From SFLA01 sp964485815 (GTDB taxonomy: Bacteria; Bacillota; Clostridia; Oscillospirales; CAG-382): a stretch of 56,629 nt of DNA. The stretch is from contig CAZAJX010000008.1 of assembly GCA_964485815.1 (NCBI GenBank), positions 1 through 56,629 on the forward strand, written 5' to 3'. This document shows positions 43,988 to 52,499 of the stretch, piece after piece (the stretch's first letter is position 1; each line of letters opens with the position of its first letter). The translations under genes were made by a program, and so were the position numbers. The notes under the pieces were generated by a model that was given only the letters and a program-made list of their open reading frames with translations, made no database searches and had not been told where the DNA came from.

Positions 43988-44001
43988 CCAAAAAAGACTA
44001 A

Positions 44002-44026
44002 AAGCCGCGATAATATCGCGGCTTTT
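44002..44026 (+). terminator. intrinsic terminator of the serC operon
   Basis: AAGCCGCGAT / ATCGCGGCTT stem followed by TTTT on the + strand, 15 bases after the cyclophilin stop. The mirrored A-run means it may also end the opposite sigF transcript. Confidence 0.9.
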
Positions 44027-44731
44027 TCATTCCAACTGCTGTCTTAATTTTTCGATTATTCTTTTTTCCATACGGGATATTTTCACCTGAGTACAGCCCA
44101 GGATCTTTCCCGTTTGCTGTTGGGAAAGACCGCGGTAAAAGCGGCACTCCACCAATTCTCGTTCGTCTGCGGGAAGGGCATCCACCGCCTGACGAAGAGC
44201 AATACTTTCCGTAAGGGGCGACATATGATCCTCGCCCACGTATTCCTCCACCGTTTTGTCCCCCACAGGAGAGGAAAAGGATAGTATGGGCAAAGCGCAG
44301 TCCAGGGCTTCCAAGGTCTGTTCTTCGGAAAGCCCGCAGTATTCCGCAAGATATTTTAATGTAGGCTCATTTCCCGTTTCGGAAATTATATATTCCCTTG
44401 CTTTAAGTACCGTTCTTCCCCGTTTTTTCAGTTCACGGGAAACCTTTACGGTGCCGTCGTCCCTTAAAAAACGCTTTATTTCCCCCGTGATCAAAGGAAC
44501 GGCATAGGTAGACAAAACGGTTTCACGTTCAAAAGAAAACCCGCGTATCGCCTTTATAAGCCCTATTACGCCAAGTTGTATAAGATCATCGATTTCGGCA
44601 CGGTCACGGAAGCGAAAGGCGATGGATTTCACCAAGCCCATATTCTCTTTTACAAGAATATCCAACGCCTCCTTGTCCCCCTGCTGTGCGGAGGCTATAA
44701 GGGACGGGGTATCAGGACTGCGGACGAACAA
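44027..44731 (-). CDS. sigF: RNA polymerase sigma factor F (forespore)
   Basis: A 234-residue sigma-70-family factor. Region 2 is visible as AEIDDLIQLGVIGLIKAIRG and FERETVLSTYAVPLITGEI, region 3 as VKVSRELKKRGRTVLKAREY, and region 4 as LSQQQTGKILGCTQVKISRM. Its place after spoIIAA and spoIIAB fixes it as sigma F rather than sigma G. It starts at a TTG that overlaps the spoIIAB stop by 20 bases with only a weak ribosome site, so translation is probably coupled to spoIIAB, which would keep sigma factor and anti-sigma factor in step. Confidence 0.93.
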   Translation of the reverse strand: MFVRSPDTPSLIASAQQGDKEALDILVKENMGLVKSIAFRFRDRAEIDDLIQLGVIGLIKAIRGFSFERETVLSTYAVPLITGEIKRFLRDDGTVKVSRELKKRGRTVLKAREYIISETGNEPTLKYLAEYCGLSEEQTLEALDCALPILSFSSPVGDKTVEEYVGEDHMSPLTESIALRQAVDALPADERELVECRFYRGLSQQQTGKILGCTQVKISRMEKRIIEKLRQQLE

Positions 44732-45161
44732 TTTTCTTCACCAGCCGAACCGTAGTACCCTTCCCCACACGGGAGGAAACTGTCATTTTATCGCAGAAGC
44801 TTTCCATAATGGTAAAACCCATTCCGCTTCGCTCGCCCCCGGGGTCTGTGGTGTATAACGGGGTTACCGCTTTGGATATATCCTCTATCCCACAGCCCTT
44901 ATCACGGACGGTGATAACCGTTTTTCCGTCCGCATAATAGGCGCCCGTTATGTAGATGGGGCAATAGTCCGTTTTATCGCGGTATGCGTGGACGATACAG
45001 TTTGTAACCGCCTCGCTTACCGCTGTTTTTATATCCGCAAGATCCGCAACGGTGGGATCTAATTGGGAAACGAAAGCCGCCGCCACCATTCTGGCGTAGC
45101 CTTCGTTAATACTTTTGGCGGGAAATTCCGCCTTAAAACGATTAAGGGGCGATTTACTCAT
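44712..45161 (-). CDS. spoIIAB: anti-sigma F factor SpoIIAB
   Basis: A 149-residue serine kinase/anti-sigma factor of the GHKL ATPase fold. The N box is AVSEAVTNCIVHAYRD, the G1 box is RDKGCGIEDI and the G2 box is ERSGMGFTIMESF. In known systems it binds sigma F and phosphorylates SpoIIAA. It overlaps the spoIIAA stop by 4 bases (ATGA) and sigF by 20 bases. Confidence 0.95.
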   Translation of the reverse strand: MSKSPLNRFKAEFPAKSINEGYARMVAAAFVSQLDPTVADLADIKTAVSEAVTNCIVHAYRDKTDYCPIYITGAYYADGKTVITVRDKGCGIEDISKAVTPLYTTDPGGERSGMGFTIMESFCDKMTVSSRVGKGTTVRLVKKIVRPQS

Positions 45162-45478
45162 TTTCTTTCCTCCTTTTTTATGGGCATAAGTGTGTCTATT
45201 CCTGCCAGATGCAATACCTTTTCCACCCGTTCCGACGGATTTACCACCACGGCACTTCCGCCGCCCGATTTCATTTTTTTAAGCCTGCCCATTACCAGTC
45301 CCAAGCCCGATGAATCGCAAAACGAAATATCCGAAAGATCCAGATTCAGCCCCGTGGCTTTTACACGGTCTATTTCCATATCGATCTCCGAACGGGCTAT
45401 CGCCGCGGTGTGATGATCTATTTCTCCGTGAAGCGATGCGGTGAGTGTGGTTCCTCTTAATTTGTAATCAATATGCAT
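45158..45478 (-). CDS. spoIIAA: anti-anti-sigma factor SpoIIAA
   Basis: A 106-residue STAS-domain protein. The ATG at 45478 has a good GGGAGGT site; the longer frame upstream has none. The phosphorylated Ser is in the conserved ISFCDSSGLGLVMG. When dephosphorylated, such proteins release sigma F from SpoIIAB. It is the first gene of the operon; I see no clear sigma-H promoter in the 60 bases upstream. Confidence 0.93.
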   Translation of the reverse strand: MHIDYKLRGTTLTASLHGEIDHHTAAIARSEIDMEIDRVKATGLNLDLSDISFCDSSGLGLVMGRLKKMKSGGGSAVVVNPSERVEKVLHLAGIDTLMPIKKEERK

Positions 45479-45552
45479 ATACTTTACCTCCCGAACATAT
45501 AATACTACATTGTATATGCGTATTTTGTCCAAAAAAGGGAGTGTTGATACAT

Positions 45553-45635
45553 AATCACCCCCAAAAATGCATAATCATTTTTGGGGACCCCGACAATCAC
45601 CCCAAAAATGCATAATCATTTTTGGGGACCCCGAC
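45553..45635. repeat. two tandem copies of a 41-42-base hairpin repeat
   Basis: Two near-identical units (45553-45594 and 45595-45635) each contain CCCCAAAAATG / CATTTTTGGGG, an 11-bp perfect stem around CATAAT, followed by ACCCCGAC. They differ by one C. They lie upstream of spoIIAA and downstream of the terminator of the DUF4855 gene. They look like a REP-type dispersed repeat rather than a gene. Confidence 0.85.
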
Positions 45636-45639
45636 AAAA

Positions 45640-45678
45640 AACGGCTTTCTCCTTGTTTTAAAAGGAAAAAGCCGTTTT
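45640..45678 (-). terminator. intrinsic terminator of the secA-asnB operon
   Basis: AAAACGGCTTT / AAAGCCGTTTT stem with a second inner stem TCCTT / AAGGA, about 20 bases after the stop at 45695. T-runs flank it on both strands, so it may act in both directions. Confidence 0.8.
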
Positions 45679-45694
45679 GCTTTTTAAAATATGT

Positions 45695-48600
45695 TCATTT
45701 AACCGTGATCTCTACGGTGCAGGGCTCGGATTCACCAAGATAATTGTTGTAGGTATATTCAAAGGTAACCGTTCCCGTAAAGCCTTTCTCGGGAAAATAT
45801 CTTAAGTTGCCGTCGCTGCACAGAGTAACGCTTCCGTGATCGGGCGGGGTTACGAGAGTATACATCGCAAATTCCCCGTCTGCGCCCAGCGCTCCGTCCA
45901 GCACCGTATCCTTTACTGCGGAAAGGCTTATTTTATCTCTGGTATCCGGAGTGATATCCAACGTGCCCTTTGCAAACTCATAGGTCGCATCGTACTGCAT
46001 ACGGCACAGAGGGTTATCGCTCAAAGCCAACGCCGCAAAATTGGAAACGTCATCGTAATAAACGTGAGTAGCGTCCATATAGCCGTAAACCGCGCCGTAA
46101 TACAGATACAGCATATAATTGCGCACGAATAAGGGATCGGATTTTGCCTGATACGAATGCTCGATCTCTACGCACATATTCATTCGTTTGGTTTTTTCTG
46201 CGGTTATATCAAAGCGGTAAAGGGGCTTTTCGAGATCGAACATATAGTTGGGCTGCATACATATAAGATCAAATCCCAATTCATAGCCCTGATAATATCT
46301 GTTTGCGCTGTAATAGGGCACCCAAAGCAGGTTGGTTACAGACTTTGTGTCTATAATATCCGCCGCCTCTTTTATGATGTGGCTGTCATCGTGCTCCCAG
46401 GTTACTGCCTCCAGCTGCCAATAAAAGCCGTCAAGTTCTATATGCTCGTAACCCCGCTTTTCAAATTCTGCGATACACTTATCGGTATACCAATTAATAA
46501 CCTTGCTTCTGCCTTCCACAGTGGAAAGGTCTTCGGAAACACCGTCGCCGTCCACATCGCCGAAATCGGTAACGTGTTCGTTAATTCCCGTTATGGTAAT
46601 ATAAACGTAAACCTTGTAATCGGGTATATCCAGCGCTTCTTTTACAGTCTTTACCGTTTCTTCAAGGGCGTCAAGTCCCGTTACGCCGTCAAACACCGTA
46701 TTGAATATATAATCCCAATCGGTTTTAACGTTTTGAGTATGAGCCAGTCCGCCGGAGGGAAAACCGCCCACCACGCCGTAAATAAATCCGTCTACAAAGG
46801 TATCTTTGATATTACCGTCCTCGTCGATATACGCAACGTAAGGAAGCAGGGTTCCCTCGTCGCCGTTACCGTAGGCACAACGTATCTCATTCGCTTTTAC
46901 GGAGGTGTTTTGGTTTGTGGCATATTCGCTTTGGGAGTAATCCGTATAATATTTAACGGGAGTTATACCGCTTTCGGAAAGGCGCGTGGTGGCGTTGGTC
47001 ACCGCTTTTGTACCGAACGCCTCCATTTCGTCTGCAAAGATCATACCGCCTTCCACACGGAAACGGACAAATCTTGCGGCATAGGACGTATCAAACTCAA
47101 AGTCTACGGTAAGCCGTGTTGCGTTTGCATTAAGCTCTTCGGCGGGATCTCTCGCATATTCCTTTATTTCGTACCAATTCTGTCCGTCCTCGGAAAGAAA
47201 TACGGACATATATTTGGGACGGGATATTCCCCAAGCAGTTTGCTCGAGAAAACTTATGCTCATACTGTCTACAGAGGAAAGCTTGCCGATATCAAAGAAG
47301 AAATCTATACTGTCTGCCTTGCCGTAAAACCATTCCCCACCGTAGCAGTACATATTTTCTGCTTTTTTGCCGTCTGTAAGTACGGGGAAATCTGCAGGAC
47401 TAAAGTATGCATCGTTAAATCCCATATATTCCTCGGATGCCACCTGCTGTGTTACACCGAGAATAAGGTTCTGCCGTGTGGTATAATCTTTTTCGGTGCT
47501 GTCCCACAGAATTTCTTCCGTTACCGCAGGATAATTTACCGAAGGATAAAAGCCGTACACGGGTGAATCCGTTTTTTGCAGTACCTCTAATTCTTCTATC
47601 CAGTAGTGATCCTCCCCTTCGGGGAACTCAAAACGGACATAACGGGCGGATACGTATTCGGGAGTAAGCAGAGTGAAAGCGTGATTATCTGCGCTGACGG
47701 GAGAGTATATTCTGCCGAGAAGGGCATATTCCTTTCCGTCCTCGGAGCCGTATACGTCTACATAAGCGGGGAGAGAAATAAACGCTCCTCCGCCTAAAAG
47801 ATGAGCGCGGAAACCAAACAGATCTTCGGTTACACCGCCCAGATCAACGGTTACGGAGAATTTCTCATCTGCTTTGATACCGATCCAAACGTCCTCACCG
47901 AACCGTCTGCCCGTGCGGGCGGTATCGGTAAGAAAGGTTTTAAGGTTTTCTGTCTTCAAGTCCGTGTCTGCGGGGGTGCGGTCGTCAAAAGTGCAGTTTT
48001 CGTATTTATACTGCTTTCCCGCAGCAACGTTTGTATAATATTCGGGAGATATCTTTTCTCCGCTTGAAAGTGTTTTCCATGCGTCGGTATCGTAATCCCA
48101 GTTTGCATAAGAAAGCAAAGCTTTGTCTGCTGAAGGCTTTTCGTCCACGTCCGCATAAACTTCCATCTCATCAAAGAAAATAAATCCTCCGCCGTTTCTG
48201 AACACGGATGCGCGGATATAACGGAAATCGTACACCTCGTCAAATTCGCACCGCACGGTACTTACCGTACCTTCTCCCGTGTGAAGAAACACATCCGAAT
48301 CGAGAGAAGTCCAGTCTTTTCCGTCATTACTGCCGGAAAACTTAACACTGCCTGCCAGCTTAAGACCGTCTATGCTCATATCAAGACAGCGCAAAGCCAC
48401 AGCGGAAATACGTCTGCCGTCTTCCCCCAGATCGATAGTTATCTTTATGTTATCGGTATAACCGACCATACGCACGTCCCCATAATGAACACCCACATCG
48501 GGAGTTTTTTGTCCGTCCGTAAGCTGTTGGCCAAACAGATCTGGATAATGCTCGCTGGGATCTTTTGAAACCGTATAGGGCTTTTCCACGCTGACGAGAG

Positions 48601-48736
48601 TATAGGATATCTCACCGTCATCCTCGGCGGAAACCGTATCGGAAACCGAACCGGAAACGTTTGCGCCGGTATCGCAAGAGGAAAAAACACCGCATATCAT
48701 CAGTAACAACAGTACGATGGAAATTATTCGCTTCAT
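45695..48736 (-). CDS. large lipoprotein with F5/8-type-C-like domains, DUF4855 and a C-terminal Ig-like domain
   Basis: A 1013-residue predicted lipoprotein: signal MKRIISIVLLLLMICGVFSSC with the lipid Cys at about residue 21. Three discoidin (F5/8 type C)-like segments follow (about 60-195, 240-390, 410-580), marked by FRYIRASVFRNGGGFIFFDEMEV, ARYVRFEFPEGEDHYWIEELEV and ARFVRFRVEGGMIFADEMEA. DUF4855 covers about 600-920 (GGFPSGGLAHTQNV, HIELDGFYWQLE, NLLWVPYYSANRYYQGYELG), a presumed glycoside-hydrolase-like barrel. The end (TPPDHGSVTL to EPCTVEITV) is an Ig-like cadherin-type repeat. It probably binds or cuts polysaccharide at the cell surface. AAAGGAG precedes the start, 12 bases after asnB. 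Confidence 0.85.
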   Translation of the reverse strand: MKRIISIVLLLLMICGVFSSCDTGANVSGSVSDTVSAEDDGEISYTLVSVEKPYTVSKDPSEHYPDLFGQQLTDGQKTPDVGVHYGDVRMVGYTDNIKITIDLGEDGRRISAVALRCLDMSIDGLKLAGSVKFSGSNDGKDWTSLDSDVFLHTGEGTVSTVRCEFDEVYDFRYIRASVFRNGGGFIFFDEMEVYADVDEKPSADKALLSYANWDYDTDAWKTLSSGEKISPEYYTNVAAGKQYKYENCTFDDRTPADTDLKTENLKTFLTDTARTGRRFGEDVWIGIKADEKFSVTVDLGGVTEDLFGFRAHLLGGGAFISLPAYVDVYGSEDGKEYALLGRIYSPVSADNHAFTLLTPEYVSARYVRFEFPEGEDHYWIEELEVLQKTDSPVYGFYPSVNYPAVTEEILWDSTEKDYTTRQNLILGVTQQVASEEYMGFNDAYFSPADFPVLTDGKKAENMYCYGGEWFYGKADSIDFFFDIGKLSSVDSMSISFLEQTAWGISRPKYMSVFLSEDGQNWYEIKEYARDPAEELNANATRLTVDFEFDTSYAARFVRFRVEGGMIFADEMEAFGTKAVTNATTRLSESGITPVKYYTDYSQSEYATNQNTSVKANEIRCAYGNGDEGTLLPYVAYIDEDGNIKDTFVDGFIYGVVGGFPSGGLAHTQNVKTDWDYIFNTVFDGVTGLDALEETVKTVKEALDIPDYKVYVYITITGINEHVTDFGDVDGDGVSEDLSTVEGRSKVINWYTDKCIAEFEKRGYEHIELDGFYWQLEAVTWEHDDSHIIKEAADIIDTKSVTNLLWVPYYSANRYYQGYELGFDLICMQPNYMFDLEKPLYRFDITAEKTKRMNMCVEIEHSYQAKSDPLFVRNYMLYLYYGAVYGYMDATHVYYDDVSNFAALALSDNPLCRMQYDATYEFAKGTLDITPDTRDKISLSAVKDTVLDGALGADGEFAMYTLVTPPDHGSVTLCSDGNLRYFPEKGFTGTVTFEYTYNNYLGESEPCTVEITVK

Positions 48737-48748
48737 AAAAACGCTCCT

Positions 48749-50635
48749 TTAAAATATGCCGTCTGCTATCTTCTCACGGGTGATATCCGCCTCGGTAACG
48801 TACAGACGGTACCATGTCATAAACGCTATGACCGCCCATATCTGACGGTAATAATCCCCCTTGCCGGAAGCATGCTTTTCAAGCAGATCGATAACGTACT
48901 GCTCGTCTATAAACTGAGGCGCGGGGTTGTTTGCAAGAATATCCTTTGCCCAATCAAACAATTCGTCCTTAAGCCATATTCTTACGGGAACGGGGTAGCC
49001 CTTCTTGGGACGGACCACCGTTTCGCTGTTAAGCAGATCGGAAAAAGTATCTCTTAAGATATACTTTGTGGTGCCGTGGGAGATCTTATCGCTGTCCAGC
49101 AGACATCTTGCCGCCTTGAACACCTCTTTATCCAGAAAAGGAACGCGGGCTTCAAGGGAATGCGCCATAGAAAGTCTGTCCCCTTTTACGAGGATATCCG
49201 AAGGGAGCCAGCAATTAAGATCGCAATGCTGCATTTTCTGCAAAGGTGTGTAGCCTACCGCGGATTCAAAGATAGGCGCGGTGCGCTGGGTAAAGTGAAC
49301 GTCTTTATCAAACGTGCGCAAAAACTTTGATTTTTGCTGCTCGGTAAATATAAACGAGCCGCCCACGAAGCGTTTTTCGATAGGAACACAGCCGCGGGTG
49401 ATATAGCCCTTGCCCTTCATTCCGTCGGGCATCATATTTGCGATAAACAAAAGAAAACTCTTAATAAATCCGGGGAGCGAGTTCATTCGTGCGCTGGGCG
49501 CGGCGGTGGCGTACTGACGGTAGCCGCCGAACAATTCATCGCTTCCCTCGCCCGAAAGAATAGTCTTTACGTGCTTGGACGCTTCCCTTGAAATAAGATA
49601 GATCGCCACAACGGAGGGATCTGCCACGGGAGAATCCAGATGATATATGGTTTTTTCAAAAGCTTCTTTAAAATCCTCCACCGTTGCACGGAGGGTGATA
49701 TGGTCTATATCGAGATGTGCGGAAATTTCGCAGGCGTCTTCGATTTCGGAAAAGCCTTTTACGTCAAATCCCACGGTGAACGCTTTTATACCCGGCTGAA
49801 GCTTGGAAGCAACTGCGGTGATAATGGCGGAATCCACGCCCGAGGAAAGAAAGCTTCCCACGGGAACGTCTGCCAGCATATGATACTGAACCGAGCTTTC
49901 TACGGCTTCACGAAGAGCCTTTTTGCGGGTATCGTAAGTACCTGTACGGTCGGGAGAAAATACGGGCTTCCAGTAAGAAAAGGTTTCTCTCTTATCCCCG
50001 TTCACCAACATATATGAGCCCTTGGGCACACTCTTTATATCCCCGCCCACGGTATCGGGCTCGGGCACGAACTGGAAGGAAAAATAATGCTGCAGGAGGG
50101 TGTTATCAACGGAAAATCCCTCGTACTCGCTGTCTGCGAAAAACGCCTTCATCTCGCTGGCGAACACGGTGCGTTCCTTTTCCACGCGGAAGTACAGGGG
50201 CTTTATGCCGAAAGGATCCCTTCCCGCCATAAGAGTGCCCGTTTTTTTATCGTATATAAGAAAAGCGAACATTCCGCGAAGACGGGATATGAAGCTTTCC
50301 CCATACAAGGAATAAAGACGGACCATTACCTCTATTTCGGAATTGGATTCAAACTTTTCGCCCTTGGCAAGAAGCTCGTTGCGAAGCTCAAGATAATTAT
50401 ATACCTCGCCGTTGTAGACGCAGGAATAGCGTCCGTCGGGAGAAACGTAGGGCTGTGTTCCGCCCTCAAGGTCGATTATGGAAAGACGGCGGAAGCCGAA
50501 GCACACCTTGTCCCCCGTATAACCCTTGTCAAGATCGGGACCTCTGTGTCTTATAACGTGGGACATCGCCTTTGTGTCCGCTATATCTATTTCGGTAATA
50601 CCGTTATTATTTAAAATTCCTATAAATCCGCACAT
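48749..50635 (-). CDS. asnB: asparagine synthase (glutamine-hydrolysing)
   Basis: A 628-residue enzyme that makes asparagine from aspartate, ATP and glutamine. The start at 50635 puts the catalytic Cys at position 2 (MCGFIGILNNNG), as needed in class II amidotransferases; the upstream extension in the frame is not real. The glutaminase domain shows RHRGPDLDKGY and CVYNGEVYNYLELR. The synthetase PP-loop is SSGVDSAII, followed by GEGSDELFGGY. GGAGGAAA lies upstream of the ATG at a longer than usual distance (about 12 bases). It overlaps the stop of the upstream membrane protein gene. Confidence 0.96.
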   Translation of the reverse strand: MCGFIGILNNNGITEIDIADTKAMSHVIRHRGPDLDKGYTGDKVCFGFRRLSIIDLEGGTQPYVSPDGRYSCVYNGEVYNYLELRNELLAKGEKFESNSEIEVMVRLYSLYGESFISRLRGMFAFLIYDKKTGTLMAGRDPFGIKPLYFRVEKERTVFASEMKAFFADSEYEGFSVDNTLLQHYFSFQFVPEPDTVGGDIKSVPKGSYMLVNGDKRETFSYWKPVFSPDRTGTYDTRKKALREAVESSVQYHMLADVPVGSFLSSGVDSAIITAVASKLQPGIKAFTVGFDVKGFSEIEDACEISAHLDIDHITLRATVEDFKEAFEKTIYHLDSPVADPSVVAIYLISREASKHVKTILSGEGSDELFGGYRQYATAAPSARMNSLPGFIKSFLLFIANMMPDGMKGKGYITRGCVPIEKRFVGGSFIFTEQQKSKFLRTFDKDVHFTQRTAPIFESAVGYTPLQKMQHCDLNCWLPSDILVKGDRLSMAHSLEARVPFLDKEVFKAARCLLDSDKISHGTTKYILRDTFSDLLNSETVVRPKKGYPVPVRIWLKDELFDWAKDILANNPAPQFIDEQYVIDLLEKHASGKGDYYRQIWAVIAFMTWYRLYVTEADITREKIADGIF

Positions 50636-51930
50636 AGATTTACATTTTCCTCCGGATTTTCTACGCATCCGCGAACAAAATTCACGTTTGCGTTTATTAT
50701 TGCGCCGACGGCGATAAGTGCAACGATCTGAGGTAAAACAAGATATCCTCTTAACAGAGGCAGGGTGTAGCCCACCCAATATATAAAGCCCGAAGCGTAT
50801 ACGGCGATTTTTACGGAATACATAAGACCCGCAGTCTTTTCACCGCAGATACCGTTTACGTATTCGGTAAATATTCTTTCGCACATTCTTGCCAGCAGTA
50901 TAAACGATATAAATTCCGCCAATCCGATAACTCCGCACACAGTAACGTCTACCCAATTAAGCTGTGTGAAAAATTCGATGGTAAGATCCACGTTCAAAGC
51001 GCGGTAAACATACGCTCCTGTCTGAACGGCAAAGGCGTATATAATAACGGGCAGAGAAAAACGCTTGTGCAGCTGTTTTTTGAGAGGGTATCCCAGCACG
51101 GCGACTCCTGCCAAAAGAAGTGCTGTTCCCACAAAATTCGGCAGCATACTGCGGTATCCCAGATCGAAATTAAAAAAGAACACCAACGCTGCCATAACTA
51201 TACGGGCGGAATTTCTGAACCAGACAGAGGTCTTCACCCGAAGATTGGCGGAATAGCCTTCCCCGTAGGAAACAGCAAGGGACTCTGCGAATGCGCTGTC
51301 CCTCCGAAGCTTTTTAAACATTCCGCAAGCGCTTATCGCCCACCATACGCCTATGATTATAACTATAAATCCGTTAAGCAGGTGGAAATAATTTTTAAGT
51401 CCCGCAATGCTGTAGAACAGCTCCGCATTGGTAATATCGCTGTGAGCCGCAAGCTCAAAAAGTGCGGCACATTCGGGAACGATATTCAGAAGCACCCTAA
51501 GCACCACAAAAACGAAGCACAGCGCCTTTGCGCCCTCAAACACGTTAAGGCTTTTTCCCTCTCCCCGACGGGAAACGGAATAAGAAAGCCCTTCGTAAAG
51601 ATTGTTGAAAGTCAATATGAGCAGCAGACCTTCTATAACGCCGAAAAACGCTGTTGCCGCCAAGGTATCCGATGACACTACGCTTTTATACAGCGTGGGG
51701 GTTAAAACAAGCTTTATTCCCTCTATCCCCGCAAGGAGCAAAAGTCGGCTGCGGGCGGTGTCTATGCGGCTGTCGATATAGGAAAGCTCGGTAAGGGCAA
51801 GCCACAGACACAAGCAACCCAGCGCATCCGGCAGAATGTCAACTATTCCGAATATGGGATTGGCAAGAAAAACTATTCCTACCGCCGCAAGAGGCGAAAA
51901 GAAAAACGGTAAAGATTTGTTTTTTGCCAT
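50620..51930 (-). CDS. polytopic membrane protein of unknown function
   Basis: A 436-residue protein with about nine to ten hydrophobic segments (for example ILPDALGCLCLWLALTEL, FLLARMC region, LVLPQIVALIAVGAIINA). I do not recognise a transporter motif. The start at 51930 has AAAGGAGAA upstream. It lies 15 bases after the next membrane protein and overlaps asnB by 16 bases, so it belongs to the secA-asnB transcript. It may be related to the smaller membrane protein upstream, as both have the same kind of four-helix segments, but I cannot show this. Confidence 0.7.
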   Translation of the reverse strand: MAKNKSLPFFFSPLAAVGIVFLANPIFGIVDILPDALGCLCLWLALTELSYIDSRIDTARSRLLLLAGIEGIKLVLTPTLYKSVVSSDTLAATAFFGVIEGLLLILTFNNLYEGLSYSVSRRGEGKSLNVFEGAKALCFVFVVLRVLLNIVPECAALFELAAHSDITNAELFYSIAGLKNYFHLLNGFIVIIIGVWWAISACGMFKKLRRDSAFAESLAVSYGEGYSANLRVKTSVWFRNSARIVMAALVFFFNFDLGYRSMLPNFVGTALLLAGVAVLGYPLKKQLHKRFSLPVIIYAFAVQTGAYVYRALNVDLTIEFFTQLNWVDVTVCGVIGLAEFISFILLARMCERIFTEYVNGICGEKTAGLMYSVKIAVYASGFIYWVGYTLPLLRGYLVLPQIVALIAVGAIINANVNFVRGCVENPEENVNLCADL

Positions 51931-51945
51931 TTTGATTCTCCTTTT

Positions 51946-52497
51946 TTAAACGTTTTTGGCTTTTTCTCTGTTTTCCTTCGCCATTTGGGAAGGCGTGGTT
52001 ATTTTTGCGCCGCAGGAAAGCAAAAACAGAATTCCGCAGACGATAAGCAGGTATTTGAACAAAGCGAGTATACCTACCATAACCGTATTTCGTATAAAGG
52101 GTAATATGAGCACCAAAAATGTCCAGAAATAATACATAACCGACATAAGCCCGTTGCGCAAAGCGGAGGAGGCTAATTTTTCGTCATCCCCCGATAAGGC
52201 TATAGAGCGTATGCGCATACAAAAATACCAGAACATTGCCGCAGAAAAGACAAAATGCATTACGTTAAGACTGTTTACAACAATGTTTCCCTGAGGCAAA
52301 ACCTTAAAAAGCGTTAGAGCGGATGCCAAGGAATAGGGCACGTTAAGTAACGCAAGTATGGCGCAGATATTGAAATCATCGTGAATGCGGGAAAGCTTTC
52401 TGCAGCCGACGAAAATAAGAATATATCCTATCACTCCGAAGCCCGCTTCAACACCCACGAGAAGCGCCAGACCTACAAGTATCAATCCAAAGCCCAT
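51946..52497 (-). CDS. membrane protein of unknown function
   Basis: A 183-residue protein with five to six hydrophobic segments (GFGLILVGLALLVGVEAGFG, YILIFVGC, VMHFVFSAAMFWYF, VMYYFWTFLVLILPF, LFKYLLIVCGILFLL) and a short charged C-terminus. No family is recognised. The start codon is 2 bases after the secA stop, so it is co-transcribed with secA. Confidence 0.7.
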   Translation of the reverse strand: MGFGLILVGLALLVGVEAGFGVIGYILIFVGCRKLSRIHDDFNICAILALLNVPYSLASALTLFKVLPQGNIVVNSLNVMHFVFSAAMFWYFCMRIRSIALSGDDEKLASSALRNGLMSVMYYFWTFLVLILPFIRNTVMVGILALFKYLLIVCGILFLLSCGAKITTPSQMAKENREKAKNV

Positions 52498-52499
52498 TA

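Noticed and set aside
46157..47566. 469-codon + strand frame opposite the DUF4855 lipoprotein
   Set aside because: The lipoprotein on the - strand has a signal peptide, domains, a ribosome site and a terminator; the + frame is a shadow.
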